A stretch of DNA of 64,000 nucleotides from JAKAWQ01 sp963745975 (GTDB lineage Bacteria > Pseudomonadota > Alphaproteobacteria > Acetobacterales > Acetobacteraceae): assembly GCA_963745975.1 (NCBI GenBank), contig CAVUZJ010000002.1, positions 62,001 to 126,000 of the forward strand. Direction: 5' to 3'. The notes beneath the pieces were generated by a model. It was given only the letters and a program-made list of their open reading frames with translations, was not told where the DNA came from and did not search any database. The translations under genes were made by a program, and so were the position numbers. Positions within the stretch are counted from its first letter, which is position 1. Each line of letters begins with the position of its first letter. Positions 48,058-55,885 of the stretch are shown here, one piece after another.

Positions 48058-49689
48058 ATGGTCCTCTTCGCGATCGCCGTTGCGTTCGATTTGCTCGGGG
48101 ACTGGCGCGGGATCCCGCACGTGGTGCGGGGCGGGCTGTTCAACCCGGACAGCTATATGCGCCTCGACCGGATCGAGGCGGGGCTCAAGGCCGGGCATAT
48201 CGGGTACTGGATCCCGCGGGGCGGGTTCGTGCTGCATTGGTCGCATCTGCTCGACAGCCTGCTGCTGGCCGCGGCGGCGCCGCTGGAGCCGCTGCTCGGG
48301 TGGCATAGGGCGCTCTTCTGGGTGGGCGCGGCGTCGGGGCCGGTGTCGGTGGGGCTGCTCGCGGTTGCGGCGGCGTGGGCGGGGGCGCCGCTTTCGGAGC
48401 CGCGGTTCCGCTGGTGGGCGGCCGTGGCGGTCGGGATGGCGCCGGCGATCGAGGGGTATGGGCGGCTCGGGGTGATCCATCATCACGTGCTGCTCGTGCT
48501 CGTTGCGGTGATGGTGGCGGGCTACGGGTTTCGGGCGGCGGCTGGTGAGCGGCGCTGCGCGATGGCGGCGGGCGCGTGGTTCGCGTTCGGGCTCTGGCTG
48601 ACGCCGGAGATCTGGCCGTTCGGGGTTTTGGCGCTGGGCGCGCTCGGGGTGGGGTGGCTTCAGGGGGTGCCAGGCACGGGCCGGGCGCTGGCGGTCGCGG
48701 GGCTGACGACCGCCGTGCTGGTGGGCGCGATCCTGCTGGTCGATCCGCCGCCCGGGCGGGCTGTGGCGTTCGACCATGTCTCGGTGGTGCATCTGGGGCT
48801 CGCGCTGGCGGTTGCGGGGATTGGGGCGGGGCTCGAGGGGATTGACGCGATTGGGCTAGCGGGGGGGCGGCGGGCGGCTTTTGGGATTGGGGTTGGTTGC
48901 TGCCTGGTCGGGGCATGGGTTGCGATCTTCCCGCGCGCGGTGGCGGGGCCGGCGGGGATGAACGCCGCGCCCGGGGCCGGGCTGATGCTGGCCGCGATTT
49001 CGGAGATGCAGCCGGTGGTGCGGCCCGCGCTGGTGGCTGCGTTCCTGCTCGGGGGATTCTTCGGCGTGGCCGGGGCGGGATGGATCGCCTGGCGGCGACG
49101 CTCGTGGCTGGGGGCGTACGGGGCGGGCTGTGGGGTGGTCGTGCTGGCACTCGGGTTTCGGTACGTGCGGTTCTCGCCCTATGGGGAGGCGCTGGGGGCT
49201 GCGATGCTGCCGCCGGTGCTGACGGCGATGGGCGGGGAGGTGCTGTGGCGGGTGGGGCTGCTGGCGGCGTTGCTGCTGGTGCCGCGGGTGGCGCCGGCGT
49301 TCGCTCCGGGGCCGCGCGTGGCGGGCTGCGCGCTGCAGGGGGTGGCCGTGCGGCTGGCGCCGGATGCGGGCAAGATCGTGCTGGCGAGCGCGGACCTCAC
49401 GCCCGAGCTTCTCTACCGGACGCGGGTGAGGGTCGTGGGCGGGCTCTATGTGCGGGACGTGGCGGGATTTCTCCGCCAGCGCGCGGCCTGGGGCGCCGAT
49501 CCGGGGGCGAGGATGCCGGAAGCGGTGCGGGCGAGCGGGGCGAGCCTCGTTCTGTTCTGCCGGCGGGCGGGCGGCGCGGGCGGGTCGACGCTTGCGGGCG
49601 CGCTGGAACGCGGGCTTGTGCCGGATTGGCTCCGTTTGGTGTGGGACGACCGGGTTTCGGGGTTCGCGCTCTACCGGATCGGGAAATAG
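48058..49689 (+). CDS. GT-C/STT3-like integral membrane protein
   Basis: A 543-aa protein with about eleven to twelve hydrophobic spans and a C-terminal soluble domain from about residue 405. The N-terminus reads GGLFNPDSYMRLDRIEAGLK, then FVLHWSHLLDSLLLAAAAPL. This resembles the acidic first-loop motif (D-x-YxR) and the HWSxLLD pattern seen in STT3/AglB-like and related GT-C transferases. The C-terminal domain has four Cys-bearing or hydrophobic blocks (VAGCALQGVAVRL, SLVLFCRRAGG) and ends GFALYRIGK. It probably transfers a lipid-linked sugar across the membrane (inference); an exact family is not recognised. It closes the EPS-like cluster. Confidence 0.6.
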   Translation: MVLFAIAVAFDLLGDWRGIPHVVRGGLFNPDSYMRLDRIEAGLKAGHIGYWIPRGGFVLHWSHLLDSLLLAAAAPLEPLLGWHRALFWVGAASGPVSVGLLAVAAAWAGAPLSEPRFRWWAAVAVGMAPAIEGYGRLGVIHHHVLLVLVAVMVAGYGFRAAAGERRCAMAAGAWFAFGLWLTPEIWPFGVLALGALGVGWLQGVPGTGRALAVAGLTTAVLVGAILLVDPPPGRAVAFDHVSVVHLGLALAVAGIGAGLEGIDAIGLAGGRRAAFGIGVGCCLVGAWVAIFPRAVAGPAGMNAAPGAGLMLAAISEMQPVVRPALVAAFLLGGFFGVAGAGWIAWRRRSWLGAYGAGCGVVVLALGFRYVRFSPYGEALGAAMLPPVLTAMGGEVLWRVGLLAALLLVPRVAPAFAPGPRVAGCALQGVAVRLAPDAGKIVLASADLTPELLYRTRVRVVGGLYVRDVAGFLRQRAAWGADPGARMPEAVRASGASLVLFCRRAGGAGGSTLAGALERGLVPDWLRLVWDDRVSGFALYRIGK

Positions 49690-49692
49690 GGC

Positions 49693-50589
49693 TCAGCTTT
49701 TGTTGGCGAGCTCGGCGAGCAGGAAGTCGCGGAAGACGGCGACGCGCTTGGAGTTCCGGAGCTCCTCCGGATAGACGAAATAGACGCCGACCTTGGGCGC
49801 TTTGAGCTCGGGGAGGACGCGGACGAGGCCCTGCATCTCCTGGGCCATGTAGTCTGGCAGGGCGCCGATGCCGAGGCCGGAGAGCATGGCGAGCGACATG
49901 CCGTAGAGCGAATTGACCTCGAGCGTGGCGCGGCGGGCGCCGCCGGCGCGGCGGCCGGCGTCGGCGAGCCAGTTCACGTCCGCGACGGGCGGGCGGTAGT
50001 CGCCGAAGAGGATGAGCCGGTGCTCGTCGAGGTCCTCCGCGCGCTGCGGCACGCCGAAGCGCTTGAGGTAGCCGGGCGAGGCGCAGACGTGCCAGCTCAT
50101 GTCGAGGAGATGGCGCTGCACCAGCTCGGGCTGTCGGGGCGGGTGCATGCGGATGGCGACGTCGGCCTCGCGCATGGCGAGGTCGAGCTCGAGATCGTCG
50201 AGCAGGAGGGTCATCGAGACGTCGGGGTAGAGATCGAGGAAGCGATGGAGGCGGGGGGCGAGCCAGTGCGAGCCGAAACCGGCCGTGGTGGTGACCTTGA
50301 GGCGGCCGGCCGGCTTCTCCTTGCTCTCGGTGAGCAGCGCCTCGGTCATCGCGAGCTTGGCGAAGACCTCGCGGACGGTGCGGTTGAGCGCCTCGCCCTG
50401 CTCGGTGAGGATGAGGCCGCGCGCGTGCCGATGGAAGAGCGGCACCTGCAGGGCTTCCTCGAGCGCCGAGATCTGGCGCGACACCGCCGACTGGCTCAGG
50501 TTGAGCGTCTCGCCGGCATGCGTGAAGCTGCCGGCCTCGGCCACCGCGTGGAAGACGCGGAGCTTGTCCCAGTCCATTGTATCAGCCAT
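49693..50589 (-). CDS. LysR-family transcriptional regulator
   Basis: A 298-aa protein. The HTH spans MDWDKLRVFHAVAEAGSFTH through LNLSQSAVSRQISALEEALQ, followed by VPLFHRHARGLILTEQGEAL. The effector domain starts RLKVTTTAGFGSHWLAPRLH and ends YPEELRNSKRVAVFRDFLLA. This is a GcvA-like/alphaproteobacterial group that often sits beside trxB. ATG 50589 is the first start; a second Met four residues in is possible. Tandem 12-bp units lie upstream. Confidence 0.88.
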   Translation of the reverse strand: MADTMDWDKLRVFHAVAEAGSFTHAGETLNLSQSAVSRQISALEEALQVPLFHRHARGLILTEQGEALNRTVREVFAKLAMTEALLTESKEKPAGRLKVTTTAGFGSHWLAPRLHRFLDLYPDVSMTLLLDDLELDLAMREADVAIRMHPPRQPELVQRHLLDMSWHVCASPGYLKRFGVPQRAEDLDEHRLILFGDYRPPVADVNWLADAGRRAGGARRATLEVNSLYGMSLAMLSGLGIGALPDYMAQEMQGLVRVLPELKAPKVGVYFVYPEELRNSKRVAVFRDFLLAELANKS

Positions 50590-50639
50590 CCCCGTGCACC
50601 CGATTTTTTGCGGTTTTTTTCCGCGCGCTATCCCGCCGC

Positions 50640-50662
50640 CCGGTACATATTCCGGTACATAT
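50640..50662. promoter_or_regulatory. tandem 12-bp units upstream of the LysR gene
   Basis: CCGGTACATAT at 50640-50650 and again at 50652-50662, a period of 12 bp. It is about 50 bp upstream of the LysR start and just beyond the trxB stop. It could be an autoregulatory site or the remains of a repeat; there is no independent evidence. Confidence 0.3.
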
Positions 50663-50670
50663 GCCCGCGC

Positions 50671-51640
50671 TCATTGCGCGGCGAGCGCGGGACTATCCTG
50701 GCGCGCCGCCAGGAATTTCTCGGCTTCCAGCGCCGCCATGCAGCCGCTGCCGGCAGCGGTGACCGCTTGGCGGAAGATGCGGTCCTGCACGTCCCCGGCG
50801 GCGAAGACGCCCGCGACGGAGGTGCGGGTCGAGCCGGGGGTGGTGAGGATGTAGCCCTCCTTGTCCATCGCCAGCTGGCCCGCGAAGATGTCCGTGTTTG
50901 GGCGGTGACCGATGGCGATGAAGACGCCGTCCGCGGCGAGTTCGCCCGACGCGCCGGTCAGGAGGTTGCGCAGGCGGACGCCGGTGACGGTCTCGGGCGC
51001 GCCGGCGGCGAGGACCTCCTCGAGCCGGCTATCCCACACCACGCGGATCTTGGGATGGGCGAAGAGGCGGGCCTGGAGGATCTTCTCGGCGCGGAGCGCC
51101 GTCGCGGCGATGGACCAGCGTGACCTCGGCGGCGTGGTGGGTGAGGTAGAGCGCCTCCTCGACGGCGGTGTTGCCGCCGCCCACGACGACGACGCGCTTG
51201 GCGCGGAAGAAGAAGCCGTCGCAGGTGGCGCAGGCCGAGACGCCGGCGCCGCGCAGGCGCTGCTCGGAGGGAAGGCCGAGCCAGCGCGCCTCGGCGCCGG
51301 TGGCGATGATGACGGCGTCCGCGATATAGCGGTCCCCGGAGTCGCCCTGGCAGACGAAGGGCGATCGCGAGAAATCGGCCGCGGTGATGATGTCCTGGAC
51401 GATGCGCGTGCCGAAATGGGCGGCCTGCGCCGCCATCTGGTCCATCAGCCATGGGCCCTGGATCACGTCGGCGAAGCCGGGATAGTTCTCCACGTCGGTC
51501 GTGGTGGTGAGCTGGCCGCCGGGGCTCAGGCCCGCCGCGAGGAGCGGGGAAAGGGCTGCCCGGGCGGCGTAGATCGCAGCCGTGTATCCTGCCGGCCCCG
51601 CACCGATGACGAGGACGGGGCTGCGATGCGACTCGGTCAT
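50671..51640 (-). pseudogene. trxB: thioredoxin reductase with a one-base frameshift
   Basis: From ATG 51640 the frame reads SPVLVIGAGPAGYTAAIYAA, SPGGQLTTTTDVENYPGFAD, the redox-active SACATCDGFFFRAKRVVVVG and a second NADPH motif. At AEVTLVHRRD it leaves the family sequence. The expected LRAEKILQARLFAHPKIRVV is found one base out of frame and continues as VWDSRLEEVLA, DGVFIAIGHRPNTDIF and GVFAAGDVQDRIFRQAVTAA to the stop at 50671. One extra base in the GGCG at 51097-51100 accounts for all of it. The corrected length is 322 aa, normal for TrxB. TrxB reduces thioredoxin with NADPH and is usually essential or important, so a sequencing error is possible. A CGGGAAGGA site precedes the ATG. Confidence 0.85.
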
Positions 51641-51730
51641 TGATCCTTCCCGTTCGAACGACTGGACAGGATATTGGCGCGGCAGTGCAGCGCGCAAGAA
51701 AAAGACCCGCGGGCGGGGAAAAGCTTGGTC

Positions 51731-51758
51731 TTGCGGACGGCGGGCCGTGCAATAATAT
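51731..51758 (+). promoter_or_regulatory. candidate promoter in the trxB/lrp divergent region
   Basis: TTGCGG (51731-51736) and TAATAT (51753-51758), 16 nt apart, sit in an A/T-rich patch (GCAATAATATTTCAA). They would drive the Lrp-type gene starting at 51825, and the A/T-rich patch could also bind the regulator itself. It matches consensus only partly. Confidence 0.3.
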
Positions 51759-51824
51759 TTCAATCCGACCGGCGCATGCCGAAACGGTTTCAAAGCTTCA
51801 CGTCGCCCCAGAAGAATGTATCCG

Positions 51825-52304
51825 ATGAGAACCCGCAACGCCGAACCGCCCGCGCTGGATGGCATCGACCGCCGGATCCTGGCCGAACTCCAGGCGAATG
51901 GCCGCATCACCAATGTCGAGCTGGCGCAGCGGGCGGGGATTTCCGCACCACCCTGCCTGCGAAGGGTGCGGCGGCTGGAGGAGGCGGGGGTTATCCACGG
52001 CTACCACGCTGAGCTGGACCCGGCGCGACTCGGCTGGCCGATCACCTTCTTTGCGCTGGTCGGGCTGGACAGCCAGAAGGAGGCGGTGCTGACGGCGTTC
52101 GAGCGGATGGTCTCGGAATGGCCGGAGGTGCGCGAGTGCCACATGATCCGGGGCGGCGGGGATTTTCTGTTGCGGCTGGTGGCGCGCGACACGACGCACG
52201 AGAACCAGCTCACCGAGCGGCTGACGGGTGCGGCGCAGGTGAGCCAGGTGCGGACGCTGCAGACGATACGCACGAGCCGCGACCTCGCCGGCGTGCCGCT
52301 GTAA
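51825..52304 (+). CDS. Lrp/AsnC family transcriptional regulator
   Basis: A 159-aa protein. The HTH is LDGIDRRILAELQANGRITN followed by VELAQRAGISAPPCLRRVRR and LEEAGVIHGYHAELDPARLG. The C-terminal RAM domain (FFALVGLDSQKEAVLTAFER, VRECHMIRGGGDFLLRLVAR) binds amino acids and oligomerises. I favour ATG 51825, about 10 nt from AGAAG; ATG 51816 would add three residues. It is divergent from trxB, a common pairing in this order. It may regulate its neighbours or amino-acid genes. Confidence 0.9.
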   Translation: MRTRNAEPPALDGIDRRILAELQANGRITNVELAQRAGISAPPCLRRVRRLEEAGVIHGYHAELDPARLGWPITFFALVGLDSQKEAVLTAFERMVSEWPEVRECHMIRGGGDFLLRLVARDTTHENQLTERLTGAAQVSQVRTLQTIRTSRDLAGVPL

Positions 52305-52308
52305 GCTG

Positions 52309-53433
52309 ATGCTGGCGGCGCGGGAGCGGGTGGCGGCGGTGGCGCCGGCGCCGGAGCTGAGCGTGGTCGTCCCCTGCTACAACGAGCGGGCAAACGTGGC
52401 ACCGCTGGTGGCGGCGCTGGAGGTGGCGCTGGCGGGGATCGCCTGGGAGGTGATCTTCGTCGATGATTCGAGCCCGGACGGGACTGCTGCGGAGGTGCAG
52501 CGCCTGGCGGCTTCGGACGGGCGGGTGCGGTGCATCCGCCGGATCGGGCGGCGGGGGCTTTCGTCGGCGGTGATCGAGGGGGCGCTCGCCTCGTCGGCCC
52601 GATACGTCGCGGTGATGGACGGGGATTTGCAGCACGACGAGACGCGGCTGCCGGCGATGCTGGCCGCCCTGCGCGCGGGCACGGCGGACCTCGTGGTGGG
52701 GAGCCGGCACGCGGCGGGCGGGGATGCGGCAGGGCTCGGGTCGAGCTGGCGGCACCGGGTCTCGGGGCTCGGGATCGGGCTGGCGCGGCTCTTCCTGCCG
52801 GTGCGGCTGGCCGACCCGTTGAGCGGCTTCTTCGCACTGCCGCGGCCGCTCTTCGAGCGGCTGGCGCCGCGGTTGACGGGGGCGGGGTTCAAGATCCTGC
52901 TCGACCTCGTGCTGACGGGGGGAAAGGAACTCCGGGTGGTGGAGATCCCGTTCGTGTTCCGGCCGCGGCGCGAGGGCGAGAGCAAGCTCGACGTGCTGGT
53001 GGCGATCCAGTTCGCGGCGCTGCTGCTCGACAAGGTCTCGGGCGGGCTGCTGCCGCTGCGGTTCGCGGCCTTCGCGTGCGTCGGCGCGATCGGGGTGCTC
53101 GTCAATCTCGCGGTGCTGGGGGTGCTGACAAAGCTCGCGGGGCTCGGCTTCGAGGTCGCGCAGAGCCTGGCCACGCTGGTTGCGATGCTGGCGAACTTCG
53201 AGCTGAACAACCGTGTCACCTATCGCGACCAGCGGCTGCGCGGGCGGCTTCTCTGGCAGGGACGGGTGATCTTTGTGCTGGTGTGCGGGATCGGGGCGGT
53301 GGCGAACGTCGGGATTGCGGGAATGCTGTACCGGCGCCACGCCGGATGGTCGCTCGCGGGCGCGGCGGGGGCGGCGATTGGGGTGGTGTGGAACTACGCG
53401 GTTTCGGCGACGCTGGTGTGGCGGGCGCGGTAG
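52309..53433 (+). CDS. GT2 polyprenol-phosphate glycosyltransferase fused to GtrA domain
   Basis: A 374-aa protein, 5 nt after the Lrp-type gene. The N-terminal GT2 (about 15-235) begins LSVVVPCYNERANVAPLVAA, has the DD of VIFVDDSSPDGTAAEV and DGDLQHDE, then FRPRREGESKLDVLVAIQFA, as in dolichol-phosphate mannose synthase-like enzymes. After a linker a GtrA domain (about 245-370) supplies four membrane spans with NFELNNRVTYRD and VVWNYAVSATLVWRAR. Such fusions charge undecaprenyl phosphate with a hexose and move it across the membrane. It could serve the nearby GT-C protein (inference). A GC-hairpin repeat follows the stop. Confidence 0.87.
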   Translation: MLAARERVAAVAPAPELSVVVPCYNERANVAPLVAALEVALAGIAWEVIFVDDSSPDGTAAEVQRLAASDGRVRCIRRIGRRGLSSAVIEGALASSARYVAVMDGDLQHDETRLPAMLAALRAGTADLVVGSRHAAGGDAAGLGSSWRHRVSGLGIGLARLFLPVRLADPLSGFFALPRPLFERLAPRLTGAGFKILLDLVLTGGKELRVVEIPFVFRPRREGESKLDVLVAIQFAALLLDKVSGGLLPLRFAAFACVGAIGVLVNLAVLGVLTKLAGLGFEVAQSLATLVAMLANFELNNRVTYRDQRLRGRLLWQGRVIFVLVCGIGAVANVGIAGMLYRRHAGWSLAGAAGAAIGVVWNYAVSATLVWRAR

Positions 53434-53446
53434 ACACAAGGGAATG

Positions 53447-53500
53447 GGGGTCTGGGGCCTCAGGCCCCAGCGGGGTTGCAAGGGGCAGAGCCCCTTGCGT
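53447..53500. repeat. GGGGCAGAGCCCC-core repeat, copy 2
   Basis: CTGGGGCCT-c-AGGCCCCAG (53452-53470) and GCAAGGGGC-aga-GCCCCTTGC (53478-53498), both perfect 9-bp stems. It follows the GT2-GtrA stop (53433) and contains the stop and last codons of the convergent LLM oxidoreductase. The GGGGTCTGGGGCCTCA and GGGGCAGAGCCCC parts match copy 1 at 18.5 kb. Confidence 0.75.
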
Positions 53501-54500
53501 TGAGGGAAAACTCTTGCGCGAGCAGGGAGTACGACCGGCGGCGGGCGTCGGGGTCGTGGGTTGCGGTGAGGATGGCGATTTCGTCCACTTTAAGGTCTTG
53601 CGCGAGTGATGCCAAGCGCTCGGCGACGCGGGGGGCGCTGCCGGCGAGCATGCGCGCGCGCATGCGTTCGATGCGGGCCTGTTCGGCCTCGGTATAGGGG
53701 TAGGCGGCGGCTTCCTCGGGGCTGGGGAGTGGCGGGAAGACGCCGCGGTCGCGGTTGAGGCGCCAGAGCGCGCGGGAGAGGAAGAGCGGCTCGGCCTCTT
53801 GCTCGGTTGGGGCGGCGACGGCGAAGACGCAGAGGGCGGCGATTGGCTCGGGGTGGCGGAGGCTCGGGCGGTAGTTGCGGCGGTAGATTTCGAGCGCCTC
53901 GGGGGCGCCCTGGCCGTCGGTGATGAAGTGGGCGAAGCAGTAGGGAAGGCCGAAATAGGCGGCGACCTTGGCGCCGTAATCGGAGCTTCCGAGCATCCAG
54001 ACCTCGGGGATGGTCGGGCCCTTGGGCTGGGCCTGGACGCCGTGGAAGGGGTGGTTCTCGGGCGGGGTGCGGCCGGCGAGCCAGTCGAGGATTTCGGCGA
54101 CCTGGGCGGGGAAGTGCTCGGCGGCGGTATCGGCGTTGGGGTTCAGCGCGTAGGCGGTGCGGCCGTCCGAGCCGGGCGCGCGGCCGAGGCCGAGATCGAT
54201 GCGGCCGGGGGCGATCGCCTCGAGCACGCGGAACTGCTCGGCGACCTTGAGCGAGGCGTAGTGCGGCAGCATGACGCCGGCGCTGCCGACGCGGATGCGG
54301 TGCGTTGTCGCGGCGATGGCGGCGATGAGGATCTCGGGCGCGGTCCCGGCCTGGGAGTCGGTGTTGTGGTGCTCGGCGAGCCAGTAGCGTTCGTAGCCGA
54401 GCGCCTCGCAGTGGCGGGCGAGGGCGAGGCTTTCGCGGATCGAGGCGTCGGGCGAGCGGCCCGAGACGATGGTCGATTGGTCGAGCACCGAGAGGCGCAT
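53460..54500 (-). CDS. LLM-class flavin-dependent oxidoreductase (luciferase-like)
   Basis: A 346-aa protein from ATG 54500. The TIM-barrel family blocks are LSVLDQSTIVSGRSPDASIR, RYWLAEHHNTDSQAGTAPEI, RIRVGSAGVMLPHYASLKVA, GRIDLGLGRAPGSDGRTAYA, and VWMLGSSDYGAKVAAYFGLP. These match the MsnO8/YhbW-like group using FMNH2. The substrate is unknown. The last residues (LNARGSAPCNPAGA) are encoded by the GGGGCAGAGCCCC repeat, so the native C-terminus has been replaced or extended by the repeat. A longer N-terminal extension is open but less likely. Confidence 0.85.
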   Translation of the reverse strand: MRLSVLDQSTIVSGRSPDASIRESLALARHCEALGYERYWLAEHHNTDSQAGTAPEILIAAIAATTHRIRVGSAGVMLPHYASLKVAEQFRVLEAIAPGRIDLGLGRAPGSDGRTAYALNPNADTAAEHFPAQVAEILDWLAGRTPPENHPFHGVQAQPKGPTIPEVWMLGSSDYGAKVAAYFGLPYCFAHFITDGQGAPEALEIYRRNYRPSLRHPEPIAALCVFAVAAPTEQEAEPLFLSRALWRLNRDRGVFPPLPSPEEAAAYPYTEAEQARIERMRARMLAGSAPRVAERLASLAQDLKVDEIAILTATHDPDARRRSYSLLAQEFSLNARGSAPCNPAGA

Positions 54501-54513
54501 CGGCGCCTTTTCC

Positions 54514-55782
54514 TTAAAAGAGATTGACGGGGCCGAATGTCGCACGCAGGACGACGTAGACAAGGCCGCCCACGAGGAAGCCGACCAGCGAGCCGTTGAC
54601 GCGGACGAACTGGAGGTCGCGGCCGACGAAGAGCTCGAGGCGCTGGGTCAGCGTTTCGGTGTCCCAGTTGGCGACGACGCTCGCGATGAAGCCGGAGAGC
54701 TGGGCTTGGGCGGCCGGCATCAGCGAGGCCACCATCGCCTCGAGCGCGCGGTCGACACGGGTGCGGAGGTCGCGATCGCTGCCGAGCAGGCCGGCGAGGT
54801 TGGCGAGCATGCCGCGGACGATCGTGAGGCTGTGGCTGCCGGGGTTGGCGACGTCGCGCTCGAGCGCTTCGCGCAGGCGCCGCCAGACGTCCCAGAGCCA
54901 GGCGAGGACGGTGGGGTTGGCGAGGACGTGGCGCAGGCTGGCGCCGATCTCGGCGGCGCGGGCGGGGTCCTCCTCGATGCGGTCGATCTCGCGGCGGACC
55001 CATTCGTCGAAGGCGGTGCGGAGCTCGGAGCCGTCCGGGCCCATCTTGTCGAGCTCCTTGTTCACCGCGCCGAGGACGCGGCGCGCGATCGAGGCGCCGA
55101 CGGCCCAGCCGACGAGGCGGCCGCCGTGCTCGCGCACGCGCTCCTCGATGGCGGCGCGGAGCTCCTCCTCCTTGGAGGCGAGCGTGGCTTTGAGCTGTCC
55201 GACGACGAAGCCGAAGACTTCCTGGTGGCGGCCGCCTTCGACCAGGCTGCGGAGCGCGCGGACCATGAGGCGGCCGCCGGCTTCGCCGCCGAGCATGCGC
55301 GGGATGAGGCGCGAGAGGAGGCGGCGGGCGCGGCCGTCCTCGACGCTGGCCAGCAGCCGCGGGAGCATCGCGGCCAGGGCGCCGGCGGCGGCGCGGGAGG
55401 AGCGCTCGTCCTCGAAGAAGCGCTCGAGGATTCCGGAGAGGTCGAGGCCGGAGAGCGTGCGCGCGACCTCCGATTCGGTGAAGACGTGGTTGGCGACGAA
55501 GTTGCCGAGCGCGCGGCCGAGGCGCTCCTTGTGGGAAGGCACGATGGCGGTGTGCGGGATCGGCAGGCCGAGCGGGTGGCGGAAGAGGGCGGTGACCGCG
55601 AACCAGTCGGCGATGCCGCCGATGAAGCCGGCCTTGGCGGCGGCCTCGAGGAGGCCCGAGGCGTAGGTAGGGGGCAGCCAGTGGCTGCCGACCGCGACCA
55701 CGCCCATGACCACCAGGAGGGATGTCGCGAAGGCCCGGTGGCGGGCGAGGGAGCGGCGAGCCTCGCGGTCGGGATCGCTCAT
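54514..55782 (-). CDS. DUF445 family membrane-associated protein
   Basis: A 422-aa protein. An N-terminal membrane segment (ATSLLVVMGVVAVGSHWLPP) precedes KAGFIGGIADWFAVTALFRH and PLGLPIPHTAIVPSHKERLG, the DUF445 signature. A long helical middle domain has Arg/Glu-rich repeats. The C-terminal hydrophobic segment (NGSLVGFLVGGLVYVVLRAT) anchors the other end. Function unknown; homologs (YjiN) are inner-membrane proteins. It starts 103 bp from the divergent alpha/beta hydrolase and its stop lies 13 nt before the LLM gene start, so the two are probably co-transcribed. Confidence 0.88.
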   Translation of the reverse strand: MSDPDREARRSLARHRAFATSLLVVMGVVAVGSHWLPPTYASGLLEAAAKAGFIGGIADWFAVTALFRHPLGLPIPHTAIVPSHKERLGRALGNFVANHVFTESEVARTLSGLDLSGILERFFEDERSSRAAAGALAAMLPRLLASVEDGRARRLLSRLIPRMLGGEAGGRLMVRALRSLVEGGRHQEVFGFVVGQLKATLASKEEELRAAIEERVREHGGRLVGWAVGASIARRVLGAVNKELDKMGPDGSELRTAFDEWVRREIDRIEEDPARAAEIGASLRHVLANPTVLAWLWDVWRRLREALERDVANPGSHSLTIVRGMLANLAGLLGSDRDLRTRVDRALEAMVASLMPAAQAQLSGFIASVVANWDTETLTQRLELFVGRDLQFVRVNGSLVGFLVGGLVYVVLRATFGPVNLF

Positions 55783-55885
55783 TGGAGGGCGAGCATATCG
55801 CGCGGCGGGTCGGCGGGGGCAACCCGGCCTTGGCGCGGCGGCGCGCCGGCCTTCATGGTGGGGAGCGAAGAGGGAGGAGACGCGG

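Noticed and set aside
44698..48792. A 1364-codon open frame on the minus strand
   Set aside because: Most of it is antisense to gmd, rmd, TSUP and the GT-C gene and reads as Arg/His/Pro-rich noise. Only the 3' part (44698-45183) has a protein-like composition and is kept as a separate candidate.
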